Assembly (NCBI GenBank): GCA_017510875.1
Contig: JAFWLX010000113.1
Span: 1-15,736, forward strand
Source: Atopobiaceae bacterium
GTDB taxonomy: Bacteria; Actinomycetota; Coriobacteriia; Coriobacteriales; Atopobiaceae
Direction of reading: 5' to 3'
DNA: 15,736 nt
Shown here one piece after another: positions 1 to 7,112 of the stretch. The position numbers and the translations under genes are program-made. Below the pieces are notes generated by a model, which worked only from the letters and a program-made list of their open reading frames with translations, did no database searches and was not told the DNA's origin. Every line of letters starts with the position of its first letter. Position 1 is the first letter of the stretch.

Positions 1-59
1 CCCCCTCCGTATCGGGCGAATGGGCGCGGCAAGCGGTAAGCTATTTGCTGTGGGCTACA

Positions 60-2243
60 CTAGACCTTCTCGGCAAAGTTGAGGTATTCCACCAGTGCCA
101 TTTTGCCATAGAGCTCGGCGTAGGGTCCATCTTCATCGGGGTTGTACCATGTGCCGTCAATGCCAAGGTAGCCATGCAGGTTGATGGCTGCTATCTGCTC
201 GTTTGCGGCCAGCTGTGCCTTTTCGTAAGTGCTTAGGGGAGCACCTATGGCGTAGCGCACGCGCGTGCCCAGCACATCGACGCTCGTGTCACACTCTGTG
301 CTTGCTTGTTCGCAACCCGCCACGTCGTAGTTGGCCCACACCAAATACTGAGCGTGATAGACACGCTGCGAGTGTGTGAGGTCGTCCTCGCCGGGGAACC
401 AGAGGTTGTTGTAGTCGGGTGTCATGGACGGCTGGTGGTCACCAAAGAACACGAGGACCACGGGGCGGTCGAGCTTGCGCAACTCGTCCACCAGCCACTC
501 AAGCGCACGGTCTGACTCGGCAATGCACGAGAGGTACTCGTTAAGACGTTCGGGCGTCTCGATGAAGGTTGGATCATCAAAGGTGGCGGTAGGTTGGTAG
601 TTGGTGAGCTTGTCGGCGGGTATGTTGTTCTGGTTATACGAGCCATGGTTTTGCATGGTCACATCAAAGACAAACTGTGGGGTGCTGTCGTTTTTCAGTG
701 TCTCAAGAATGCGCTCGTAGGTGGCTTGGTCAGACACGCCGCTGTGGAAGACGGGCACTCCAGAAGGCGTGGTGCTCTTGAGGGTGCCGTCAAAGTTAAG
801 CTCAGGTACGCCGCCAAAGGCATCGATATCAAGGAAGTCGCCAAAGCCCAGCTCGGGGTAGACCTTGTTGCGGTTCCAGTTTGAGGCGTAGTTGGGATGG
901 ATGGCATAGGAGCTGTAGCCCTGCGCGTTAAGCTGCTTGGCAATGCTGTCAACATTGTCAAACGAGAAGGTCGAGTAGGGGTATTTGCCAGCGCCAATAT
1001 AACCCAGCGAGTTGCCCGTAAGAAACTCGAACTCGCTGTTGCAGGTGCCACCACCCTGCACGCTCACAAAGAGCTTGCCGCGCCAGAGGGCATCGGGCAG
1101 GCTGTTGAAGAATTGTGGCCCCTCGTATCCACAGCGCAGGCCGTCCAGGTCTGACAGGTCGGCAAACGACTCGTTCATGACCACGATCACCGAAGGCTTC
1201 ATCTCGGCAAACTGGGCCTCGGCAGCCTCACGTGCAGGATTATTGCCCAAGCTGTCATCGTAGAGGGCCACTAGCTCGCGCTCGGCCTGCTCGGCCGTCT
1301 CGGTGCTATAGTCCTCTGGCTTGTGGATGGGCATGTCTTGCAGCACGGCTATGAACGTTGGCAAGAAGCCTTGGTTCTCGTAGTAGTTTATGGAATACCA
1401 GTACATCATCTGCACCTGGAACACGGTCATGTAGTTGGGCACCAATACCAGAAACGCGCAGAGTGCTGCCGCAACCACGCCTTTGGCCTGGTCCTTCAGG
1501 TCGCTGGTGCCCGCAGCGCGACTGTCAGCCAGCGTCCAGCAGGGGTGAAGCAGCGAGAGCACGCATAGGCCACCAGCGGCAAAGATGGCTGCGGTTATGG
1601 CCTTTGGATCAAAGGTGTAGGTGTACTGTCCGCTTACGGCTGCTGCGGTGCCCAGCGCAAGCAGGTCATTGGGAAGGATGGCGGCGTTCTTGAACCTGCG
1701 TATGAAGTACTGAGCCAAACCTATGAAGCCAAACATTACTACCGTTATGGCCGCTGCCGACCCGTGCCTGCGACCCACAAAGTAAAAGAACAGGGTCACC
1801 AACAGAAGCAGTGTCATCTCGAGCCACCAGTGCGTGGGCCCGTACAGGCCAATGGCCATGCTGTAAGGCCACTCGATCATGAAGATGCCCAAAAGCCCGT
1901 AGAGCAGGATGAGACCCCACTGAGTGCGGAAGCGCTGGTCAGGAGTTGCCTGGCACATGCGATCAAAGAACTGCTTGCGCCTAAGCGTAATGTGCGAGAA
2001 GGCCAGAAGCGCCGGTATGGTAACAAGCGGCGCCAGTGGTACGTAGAAGCGGTTGTCGATGAGCCCCACAAAGCCCAAGACGGCAAAGCCCGCCAACATG
2101 ATGCCATAGAGGGCATTCCATCTGCGGGTGGTCTTGGGTACCTCGCTGCCCAAGGAGCGCTGGGTAAGAATGTGGCGACAGGTAAGGGACAGATACGCAA
2201 AGAACCCTATGAGAAAAATGAATCCCGCCAAGACAGAGAACAT
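60..2243 (-). CDS. LtaS-family membrane sulfatase (lipoteichoic acid synthase-like phosphoglycerol transferase)
   Basis: A 727-residue protein with the LtaS layout: about eight hydrophobic segments in the first 275 residues (roughly 2-20, 43-62, 67-85, 109-124, 139-157, 162-180, 214-233, 255-272), then an extracellular sulfatase-fold domain from about residue 350. Metal-site and catalytic motifs are visible: the Glu of VVMNESF (E358), the candidate nucleophile Thr in QGGGTCNSEFEFLTG (T400), and FFGDHQPS (D602, H603). Family members transfer glycerol phosphate from phosphatidylglycerol to a growing polymer or glycolipid at the outer membrane face. The start is supported by AAGGA (complement of 2250-2254) six bases upstream. 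It is transcribed divergently from yebC. The family is clear, but whether it makes lipoteichoic acid or modifies another glycan cannot be told from sequence. It is somewhat longer than the usual roughly 650 residues. Confidence 0.88.
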   Translation of the reverse strand: MFSVLAGFIFLIGFFAYLSLTCRHILTQRSLGSEVPKTTRRWNALYGIMLAGFAVLGFVGLIDNRFYVPLAPLVTIPALLAFSHITLRRKQFFDRMCQATPDQRFRTQWGLILLYGLLGIFMIEWPYSMAIGLYGPTHWWLEMTLLLLVTLFFYFVGRRHGSAAAITVVMFGFIGLAQYFIRRFKNAAILPNDLLALGTAAAVSGQYTYTFDPKAITAAIFAAGGLCVLSLLHPCWTLADSRAAGTSDLKDQAKGVVAAALCAFLVLVPNYMTVFQVQMMYWYSINYYENQGFLPTFIAVLQDMPIHKPEDYSTETAEQAERELVALYDDSLGNNPAREAAEAQFAEMKPSVIVVMNESFADLSDLDGLRCGYEGPQFFNSLPDALWRGKLFVSVQGGGTCNSEFEFLTGNSLGYIGAGKYPYSTFSFDNVDSIAKQLNAQGYSSYAIHPNYASNWNRNKVYPELGFGDFLDIDAFGGVPELNFDGTLKSTTPSGVPVFHSGVSDQATYERILETLKNDSTPQFVFDVTMQNHGSYNQNNIPADKLTNYQPTATFDDPTFIETPERLNEYLSCIAESDRALEWLVDELRKLDRPVVLVFFGDHQPSMTPDYNNLWFPGEDDLTHSQRVYHAQYLVWANYDVAGCEQASTECDTSVDVLGTRVRYAIGAPLSTYEKAQLAANEQIAAINLHGYLGIDGTWYNPDEDGPYAELYGKMALVEYLNFAEKV

Positions 2244-2406
2244 GCGAGGTCCTTAGAGACACATAGGTGCCCACGTAGATAGGCAGGCACGTAATAGCCA
2301 ATGACGCAACGATTGTATGAGATTGCATGAACTACCGCGAGTAATCCCACGCAAACACTATGAACAGGGACCCAGGTTCGCGGGACGCCCCACGCCGCCA
2401 GCCTCA

Positions 2407-2580
2407 CGGGACGGACGGGGGAGGAGACCCTCAGGGCGACTCTGAGGCTGCTCCGCCCGTCGGCGCGGCGCTTAGCGAGGACTGTCTGAGGCTGCGCCAG
2501 CAGCCAAGTTCCGCAGCTGCCGTGCCGTAAGGGCGGAGCGTGAGCCGAAGCCCTGAGGGTTGCCTCCCCGGCCTGCCGCG
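2407..2580 (+). repeat. Structured repeat element, copy 1 (imperfect long hairpin)
   Basis: This lies in the 446-base gap between the divergent ltaS-like and yebC genes. Its core has two conserved blocks. 2441-2488 is identical over 48 bases to 6139-6186, and 2511-2550 matches 6235-6274 at 39 of 40 positions. Between the blocks sits a short hairpin, GGCTGC-GCCA-GCAGCC (2489-2504 region), unrelated in sequence to the central hairpin of copy 2. Within the core, GCTCCGCCC pairs with GGGCGGAGC and CGGCGCGGC pairs with GCCGTGCCG (one G-T wobble). Outside the core, CCCTCAGGG (2428-2436) pairs with CCCTGAGGG (2551-2559). Pairing then continues outward with scattered mismatches to about 2407/2580. 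I do not recognise the family. It could be a miniature mobile element or a structured RNA. Outer limits are approximate. The rest of the gap shows only promoter-like sequence. Confidence 0.85.
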
Positions 2581-2625
2581 AGTGACACGAGCTGAGAAAA
2601 TGGCGTGACGCCTCTCAACTGATAC

Positions 2626-2653
2626 TTGAACGATACCCCAGTGCAGTGATAAC
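2626..2653 (+). promoter_or_regulatory. Candidate yebC promoter
   Basis: TTGAAC (2626-2631) is followed after 16 bases by GATAAC (2648-2653), each matching the sigma-70 consensus at four of six positions. The predicted start would give a leader of about 30 bases before yebC, which has a good ribosome site AAGGAG at 2678-2683. It lies just downstream of repeat copy 1, so the repeat would be outside the yebC transcript if this promoter is the one used. Weak boxes; position is plausible but unproven. Confidence 0.35.
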
Positions 2654-2689
2654 GTATGCGTGTTTGTTCCAAATAGTAAGGAGACTTGC

Positions 2690-3436
2690 ATGTCCGGACA
2701 CTCTAAGTGGGCAACCACCAAGCACAAGAAGGCAGCCATCGACGCCAAGCGCTCGTCGCTGTTCTCCAAGCTCTCACGAAACATTACCGTCGCCGCAAAG
2801 GTTGGTGGCGACCCCAACCCTGACAACAACGCCTCGCTTGCCGCTGCCGTCCAGCGCGCTCGCATGGTCTCGATGCCCAATGCCAAGATCAAGGCGGCCA
2901 TCGACAAGGCCTTTGGCTCTGGCTCCAACGCGGCCAACTACGTTGAGGTTGCCTACGAGGGTTACGGTCCTGCAGGCGTTGCCTTCTACGTCGAGTGCCT
3001 GACCGACAACAAGAACCGTACCGCCGCAGACGTGCGCTCGGCCTTTACCCATGCGGGTGGCAGCCTGGGCACCAGCGGCTCGGTTGCGTTCCAGTTTGAG
3101 CGCAAGGGTTCCATCGCCGTCGACAAGATCATCAAGAGTGAGGACAAGAAGGTTCCCGATCGCGAGAACGCCGTGGACGAGGACGAGTTCATGATGGCCG
3201 TGGCCGAGGCCGGTGGCGATGACTACGAGGACGCAGGCGACGAGTGGATTGTGTGGACCGCCTACGACAACATGCAGAACGTTGCCAAGGCTCTTGAGGA
3301 GCAGGGCATTGAGGTCAAGGGTTCCGAGCTCACGCGCGTGCCCACCACCCCCACCTCGGTGAGCGTTACCGACGCCAAGAAGGTTCAGCGTCTTGCCGAC
3401 CGTCTTGACGAGCTTGAGGACGTCCAGAACGTGTAA
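2690..3436 (+). CDS. yebC: YebC/PmpR/TACO1 family protein
   Basis: A 248-residue cytosolic protein with the family N-terminus SGHSKWATTKHKKAAIDAKR and internal signatures such as GYGPAGVAFYVECLTDNKNRT and GGSLGTSGSVAFQFERKG. YebC proteins were first described as transcriptional regulators (PmpR). Members related to mitochondrial TACO1 act as translation factors that relieve stalling at difficult peptide sequences; which role applies here cannot be told. The start at 2690 is chosen over an upstream in-frame ATG (2660) because AAGGAG (2678-2683) sits seven bases before it and conserved sequence begins there. The protein stops at DELEDVQNV, where relatives normally continue with Tyr and roughly 15 more residues; the missing tail is readable in frame after the TAA (next entry). 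A strong terminator follows, so it is probably monocistronic. Confidence 0.93.
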   Translation: MSGHSKWATTKHKKAAIDAKRSSLFSKLSRNITVAAKVGGDPNPDNNASLAAAVQRARMVSMPNAKIKAAIDKAFGSGSNAANYVEVAYEGYGPAGVAFYVECLTDNKNRTAADVRSAFTHAGGSLGTSGSVAFQFERKGSIAVDKIIKSEDKKVPDRENAVDEDEFMMAVAEAGGDDYEDAGDEWIVWTAYDNMQNVAKALEEQGIEVKGSELTRVPTTPTSVSVTDAKKVQRLADRLDELEDVQNV

Positions 3437-3487
3437 AACACCATGGACGTGACTGACGAGATTGCTGCTGCCCTTGACGAGGACTAG
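3434..3487 (+). other. In-frame yebC C-terminal tail beyond a TAA stop
   Basis: After the yebC stop (TAA, 3434-3436) the same frame stays open to a TAG at 3485-3487 and reads NTMDVTDEIAAALDED. YebC proteins from actinobacteria typically end DVQNVY followed by a short acidic tail of the type xNxDVSDEVxxxxD. Putting Tyr in place of the TAA aligns this reading without a gap, so one base change (TAC or TAT to TAA) explains it. It may be a real nonsense mutation that shortens YebC by 17 residues, a sequencing error, or a readthrough stop. The internal ATG (3443) has no ribosome site, so I do not call a separate gene. Confidence 0.7.
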
Positions 3488-3514
3488 TTCTGCAGCACAT
3501 CTTCTTAAACACCT

Positions 3515-3550
3515 GTGCCACGCCTGCCTATGGGTGAGCGTGGCACTTTT
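3515..3550 (+). terminator. Rho-independent terminator after yebC
   Basis: A perfect nine-base stem, GTGCCACGC (3515-3523) with GCGTGGCAC (3538-3546), has a 14-base loop and is followed by TTTT (3547-3550). It separates yebC from gpsA and argues against a gpsA start at 3515, which would fall inside the stem. Confidence 0.88.
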
Positions 3551-3586
3551 CTCAAACAACGTGCCCCGCATGATGGAGGGAAACCC

Positions 3587-4585
3587 ATGGCAGGTGGAAT
3601 CGCGGTAATTGGTGCTGGCGCATTTGGCACAACCATGTCGTGGATGCTGCTGCAAAACGGCCTGGATGTGAGCCTGTGGTGCTACGAGGAGAACGAGGCC
3701 CTCCAGATTGCGCAGACGGGCCACAATCCCGTGCACATGAGCGAGCTGGCGCTGCAGGGTGTGGTGGTCTCGCCTGACGTGAGGACGGTGGTGCAGGAGG
3801 CCTCGGCTGCCATCATTGCCACGCCCTCCTTTGCCGTTGCCTCGATAGCAAAGAGCCTGGCAGATGCTTTGCCGGCGGGGGCTCCCGTGATGCTGCTGTC
3901 AAAGGGCCTTGCGGCAGATGGCGGTTATCTCTTTCAGGTGGTGGGCGAGGCCTTGGGCGATGTGGGCCGCGTGGCTGTGCTCTCGGGGCCAAACCATGCC
4001 GAGGAGCTGGCCTGCGCGCAGTTCTCGGGTGCCGTGGTGGCAAGCGACTCAAAGGGCACGGCCAGCTTCTTCCAGCGCGTGGTGTCTGGCTCGTTCTTCC
4101 GTCTGTACACCTCGGCGGACCCCATTGGCACAAGCATCTGCGGTGCAGCCAAAAACGTGGTGGCCATTGCCTGCGGCATGGCACGTGGGCTTGGGCTGGG
4201 CTCAAACACGCAGGCCCTGCTCATGACGCGCGGCCTTGCCGAGATAAGCCGCTTGGTGGTTGCCAGCGGTGGCGACCAGCGCACGTGCATGGGCCTGGCG
4301 GGTGTGGGCGACCTTGACGTGACCTGCCACTCAGAGCATTCGCGTAACGGCATGTACGGCGAGACCTTTGCGCGCACCGGCATCAGCGTGGCCGACTACG
4401 AGCAGCAACGCCACGCCGTGGTGGAGGGTGCCCATGCTATCGAGCCCATTCTTACTCGTGCTGAGCTCCTGGGCGTAGAGATGCCGCTTGTTCGTACGGT
4501 TAACGAGCTGATACACGGTGCCTACGACATAGACCGTGCGATTGACTTGCTCACAGGGCGCAGGCTTAAGGCCGAGTTTTCTTAA
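3587..4585 (+). CDS. gpsA: Glycerol-3-phosphate dehydrogenase [NAD(P)+]
   Basis: A 332-residue cytosolic enzyme that reduces dihydroxyacetone phosphate to sn-glycerol-3-phosphate, the backbone of phospholipids and hence of phosphatidylglycerol-derived polymers. Seen: the Rossmann loop GAGAFG (9-14), SGPNHAEE (133-140; most relatives have GPSFAxE, so the Asn-His is a small departure), GAAKNVVAIACG with the candidate catalytic Lys189, and GVGDLDVTC...SRN (from 239) in the C-terminal substrate-binding domain. The start at 3587 has GGAGGG at 3575-3580. An upstream in-frame ATG (3515) lies in the yebC terminator and would add a 24-residue extension without similarity to the family. Length is normal. 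Gene product supplies substrate relevant to the LtaS-like enzyme upstream, though the two genes are transcribed apart. Confidence 0.95.
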   Translation: MAGGIAVIGAGAFGTTMSWMLLQNGLDVSLWCYEENEALQIAQTGHNPVHMSELALQGVVVSPDVRTVVQEASAAIIATPSFAVASIAKSLADALPAGAPVMLLSKGLAADGGYLFQVVGEALGDVGRVAVLSGPNHAEELACAQFSGAVVASDSKGTASFFQRVVSGSFFRLYTSADPIGTSICGAAKNVVAIACGMARGLGLGSNTQALLMTRGLAEISRLVVASGGDQRTCMGLAGVGDLDVTCHSEHSRNGMYGETFARTGISVADYEQQRHAVVEGAHAIEPILTRAELLGVEMPLVRTVNELIHGAYDIDRAIDLLTGRRLKAEFS

Positions 4586-4611
4586 GAAAAGCTGTGCGCG
4601 GCATGCGTCAG

Positions 4612-4705
4612 GTATGGGCTCGCTGCAGAAGGGGATACTTCTCTAATATCTGGCGCAGCCCATCGCAGGCTTTGCGTATTTGCAGTGGGCTGCACTAACC
4701 CATAC
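4612..4705 (+). promoter_or_regulatory. Leader of the LCP gene with competing complementary segments
   Basis: Four segments in the gpsA-LCP gap can pair in alternative ways. A is GTATGGGCT (4612-4620), B is GCAGCCCAT (4655-4663), C is TGGGCTGC (4686-4693) and D is CCCATAC (4699-4705). A pairs with B over seven bases, extendable past a bulge, and encloses an AGAAG/CTTCT hairpin. B pairs with C over eight bases, and A with D over seven. C also lies within its own TGCAG-TGGG-CTGCA hairpin. The ribosome site of the next gene begins 16 bases after D. Such mutually exclusive stems are typical of attenuators or translational switches, but no promoter, peptide or ligand-binding fold was recognised. 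Confidence 0.4.
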
Positions 4706-4738
4706 GCTTGGGCAACCAAGAGGGGAAGGAAGACCCGC

Positions 4739-6061
4739 ATGAACGACTTCGAGCGGCTTCGAAGGGACAACTATCACGTTGACGCGCGTGCCAAGGCAGC
4801 GCAGCAGGAGGCTGACGAGCTGGGAAGAGCCAGCTTTAGGCCCGACGCGCTGGAGAAGGCAGCCCAACAAGAGGCCGTAGAACGCGCCGAGGAGCAGGCC
4901 CAAAATGCTCGCCGCGCCTCGCAGCAACCACGCCGGCAAACCTCACGGTCCAACAGTGGCTATGCAAGCAGGGAAGTCTTGCATAGGGGAGACATTCCCT
5001 CGCAGGCGGCCGCGGGCGGAGCGGTTATCAGCCGTCGCAATGGGCTGGCCACGGGCCTGCGCCAGATGAAGGCACGTGTGGGCGAGTGGCGCATGCGTAG
5101 ACGTGCTGCCGGCTCGGCTCGTCGTGCCCAGTACGACCCATACCATAGGCCGCGCGCAAGCTTTGGCCCTGGCAAGGTACTGGCAATTGTGGCAGTGGCG
5201 ATTGTGGCCCTCTACCTGGTGGTATGTTTGCCCATCGACAGGGCCATCTCGCTCTCGCGCGAAGAGTCACAAGGCCTGCGGCAAGAGCTTTCGCTGCATG
5301 TGCCCGGCATGCCCTACTATGTGTTGGCCTTGGGCTCAGACGCCCGAGATGACGGCGAGCCTGCTAGAACCGACACCATGATTTTGGTGCGTGTTGATCC
5401 ATTGGGCGGCAAGCTTACCATGCTCTCCATCCCGCGCGACACCATGGTGGAGATTGACGGTTACGGCACCCAGAAGATCAACGCAGCCTATGCATTTGGT
5501 GGTCCCGCAGGTGCGGTGCGCGCGGTGCACAAGCTTACGGGCCTGCCCATATCGCATGTGGCGCTCATTAGATTTGAGGGCATAGAAGAGCTGGTCAACT
5601 TCTTTGGCGGCATAACCATAAACGTGCCCGTTGACGTGTACGACCCCGAGTACACGGGCCTTGAGCTAAGCGCCGGTGAGCAGTGGATGGACGGCAACAC
5701 CGCCATGCTCTTCACGCGTGTGCGCCACGGCTTTGAGCTGGGCGACTACCAGCGCCAGAAGAACCAGCGCATTGTGATCGAGGCCCTTATGAGCGAGGCG
5801 CTTGCCCTTAAGCCCTGGGACATGCCCACGCTGGTCAAGCACATGGGCGGCATGGTGGGCACCACCATGCGCATGTACTCAATCCTGCCCCTCATGCTGC
5901 GCCTTAAGCTGGGAGGAGGCGCCACAATCTACCAGTGCACGCTTCCCTCCGAGCCAGCCGACGTGGATGGCGTGAGCTACGTTGTTGCCAACGAGGAGGC
6001 GCTCGCACGGGTGATAGACGTCATGGACTCCGGTGGAGACCCCGCTACGGTTGAGTGGTAG
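4739..6061 (+). CDS. LytR-CpsA-Psr (LCP) family protein
   Basis: A 440-residue single-pass membrane protein. Residues 1-144 form a cytoplasmic, Gln/Ala/Arg/Glu-rich region with no recognised domain, long for the family. A membrane helix follows at about 147-165, then an extracellular LCP domain from about 193. Family landmarks are present: GSDAR (199-203), RTDTM (210-214), IPRDT with R233 and D234, KINAAYA from K246, and R327-V-R329 followed by GDYQRQKNQR. LCP proteins transfer undecaprenyl-linked glycopolymers such as wall teichoic acid or capsule to peptidoglycan; the Arg and Asp residues hold the pyrophosphate and metal. The start at 4739 has a purine-rich ribosome site (AGGGGAAGGAAG, 4721-4732); an upstream in-frame GTG (4685) lies in the structured leader. 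The stop is nine bases before repeat copy 2. The polymer it handles is unknown. Confidence 0.92.
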   Translation: MNDFERLRRDNYHVDARAKAAQQEADELGRASFRPDALEKAAQQEAVERAEEQAQNARRASQQPRRQTSRSNSGYASREVLHRGDIPSQAAAGGAVISRRNGLATGLRQMKARVGEWRMRRRAAGSARRAQYDPYHRPRASFGPGKVLAIVAVAIVALYLVVCLPIDRAISLSREESQGLRQELSLHVPGMPYYVLALGSDARDDGEPARTDTMILVRVDPLGGKLTMLSIPRDTMVEIDGYGTQKINAAYAFGGPAGAVRAVHKLTGLPISHVALIRFEGIEELVNFFGGITINVPVDVYDPEYTGLELSAGEQWMDGNTAMLFTRVRHGFELGDYQRQKNQRIVIEALMSEALALKPWDMPTLVKHMGGMVGTTMRMYSILPLMLRLKLGGGATIYQCTLPSEPADVDGVSYVVANEEALARVIDVMDSGGDPATVEW

Positions 6062-6070
6062 GTACCGCAA

Positions 6071-6342
6071 GGGGCCGTGGCAGAAGAGGCCTCGGGGGCA
6101 GCCCCACGGACTGGCTGTGAGTGACCCTCTGGGCTCCTTCTGAGGCTGCTCCGCCCGTCGGCGCGGCGCTTAGCGAGGACTGTCTGCGTGACATGCCAGT
6201 GGCATGTCACGGCCCGAAGGGCTCGTACAAAAGTCCGCAGCTGCCGCGCCGTAAGGGCGGAGCGTGAGCCGAAGCGGAGCCCAGAGGGTCACTCACAGCC
6301 AGTCCGTGGGGCTGCCCCCGAGGCCTCTTCTGCCACGGCCCC
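6071..6342 (+). repeat. Structured repeat element, copy 2, with perfect 67-base inverted arms
   Basis: This nearly fills the gap between the LCP gene and amaP. The outer arms 6071-6137 and 6276-6342 are exact reverse complements over all 67 bases. The core shares two blocks with copy 1: 6139-6186 (48 of 48) and 6235-6274 (39 of 40). Between the blocks are a hairpin, CGTGACATGC-CAGTG-GCATGTCACG (6187-6211), and a small GCCC-GAA-GGGC hairpin. These differ in sequence from the single central hairpin of copy 1. The core itself folds with GCTCCGCCC/GGGCGGAGC and CGGCGCGGC/GCCGCGCCG, so the whole 272 bases can form one long rod. No transposase, no coding potential and no T-tract is seen. CCGCA occurs just outside each end (6065-6069 and 6345-6349), a possible but weak target duplication. 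Nature unknown: mobile palindrome or structured RNA. Confidence 0.92.
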
Positions 6343-6390
6343 AGCCGCATGTGTCCCTCCGGTGCCGTGCCGTTTGGTCACACGCGGGCA

Positions 6391-6408
6391 AGGATATTGC
6401 GCTATCCT
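6391..6408 (+). promoter_or_regulatory. Inverted repeat upstream of the amaP operon
   Basis: AGGATA (6391-6396) and TATCCT (6403-6408) form a 6-6-6 inverted repeat about 50 bases before the amaP start, in the stretch left between repeat copy 2 and the operon. TATCCT could serve as a -10 box, but no -35 box at the right distance is convincing. It may be an operator or chance; the short arms do not allow more. Confidence 0.25.
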
Positions 6409-6459
6409 GTTGTGAATCGTCGCTCGTCCCTATGGGACGGCTGTAAGGGAGGTGCGGGC

Positions 6460-7110
6460 ATGAGCGGTATCAAGCGCTTCTTGCTCATCGTGTTTGCTTT
6501 GTCTGGGCTACTGTGCCTTGCGGCGCTTGCCCTTCCATGGATTGGCCCCGTGCAAGGCCAGGCCACACGCTTGCTTGCCAACCAGAACTACTTCTATGGC
6601 GTGCAGGCGGTGCTTGCCATAACGTTTGTGGGCCTTCTGGTTACGTTGCTTTGCGCCTGCTTTGCGCCGCGCAAGCGCAAGACCATCGTGGTCGAGAAGT
6701 CCGGTGGAGACAAGATCACGGTAAGCACCGATGCCATTGCATCCCAGGCATCGCATACGGTAGAGAGTGATGGCAGGTTTGTAGCCGATAAGGTGCATGT
6801 GAGGACCAGGGGAGACAACCACGTTAAGGTGAACGTGCGAGTGAAGCCCCGCCTGCCGGTGGACGTCGCGGCCGAGGGCATGCGCCTGCACGACCAGCTT
6901 GAGGGCAGCCTAGCCAACGTATGCGGCAACAAGGTGCAGCGCATCAACCTCGAGTTTTTGGAAGCTGACCCTGCGCCTGCACGCGGATCCTCGCTAGAGA
7001 CGCTTCAGATTCCCCAGTCGGTATACGAGCGTGCGTCTCTGATGCGCGAGTCATCAGATAGCGGGGCGGGCACGGCTTCCAGCTACACAGCCACCAGTGA
7101 GGGAGAGTGA
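6460..7110 (+). CDS. amaP: Alkaline shock response membrane anchor protein AmaP
   Basis: A 216-residue membrane protein. Two hydrophobic helices (about residues 5-27 and 50-73) form an N-terminal hairpin. It is followed by a basic stop-transfer stretch (APRKRK) and a cytosolic domain (about 80-180) resembling Asp23, including GDNHVKVNVRVKPRLPVDVAA. In staphylococci AmaP anchors Asp23 at the membrane, and the same gene order (amaP, DUF2273, asp23) is kept here. The start at 6460 has AAGGGAGGT (6445-6453) and begins directly with the first helix. Longer in-frame readings from 6349 would start right after the inverted repeat with unrelated sequence. The next gene follows after two bases, so the genes are co-transcribed and probably translationally coupled. 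Confidence 0.85.
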   Translation: MSGIKRFLLIVFALSGLLCLAALALPWIGPVQGQATRLLANQNYFYGVQAVLAITFVGLLVTLLCACFAPRKRKTIVVEKSGGDKITVSTDAIASQASHTVESDGRFVADKVHVRTRGDNHVKVNVRVKPRLPVDVAAEGMRLHDQLEGSLANVCGNKVQRINLEFLEADPAPARGSSLETLQIPQSVYERASLMRESSDSGAGTASSYTATSEGE

Positions 7111-7112
7111 AC

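Noticed and set aside
2431..2937. A - strand open frame of 168 codons over repeat copy 1 and the yebC start
   Set aside because: It overlaps yebC antisense and the repeat, with low-complexity composition and no start signal.
3443..3487. A separate 14-codon gene after yebC
   Set aside because: It has no ribosome site and is in frame with yebC, where it reads as the missing C-terminal tail.
3515..3586. An N-terminal extension of GpsA from the ATG at 3515
   Set aside because: It lies in the yebC terminator stem, has no ribosome site and adds residues before the conserved Rossmann start.
4644..4649. TAATAT as a -10 box for the LCP gene
   Set aside because: No acceptable -35 box lies 16-18 bases upstream.
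6071..6342. Repeat copy 2 as an ordinary terminator of the LCP gene
   Set aside because: It is far too long, lacks a T-tract, and its core recurs between divergent genes at 2441-2550, where no terminator is needed. It might still reduce read-through.
6188..6446. Open frames across the inverted repeat and the amaP upstream region
   Set aside because: They translate the palindrome in mirrored frames, have no ribosome site and resemble no protein. They follow from the G+C-rich repeat.
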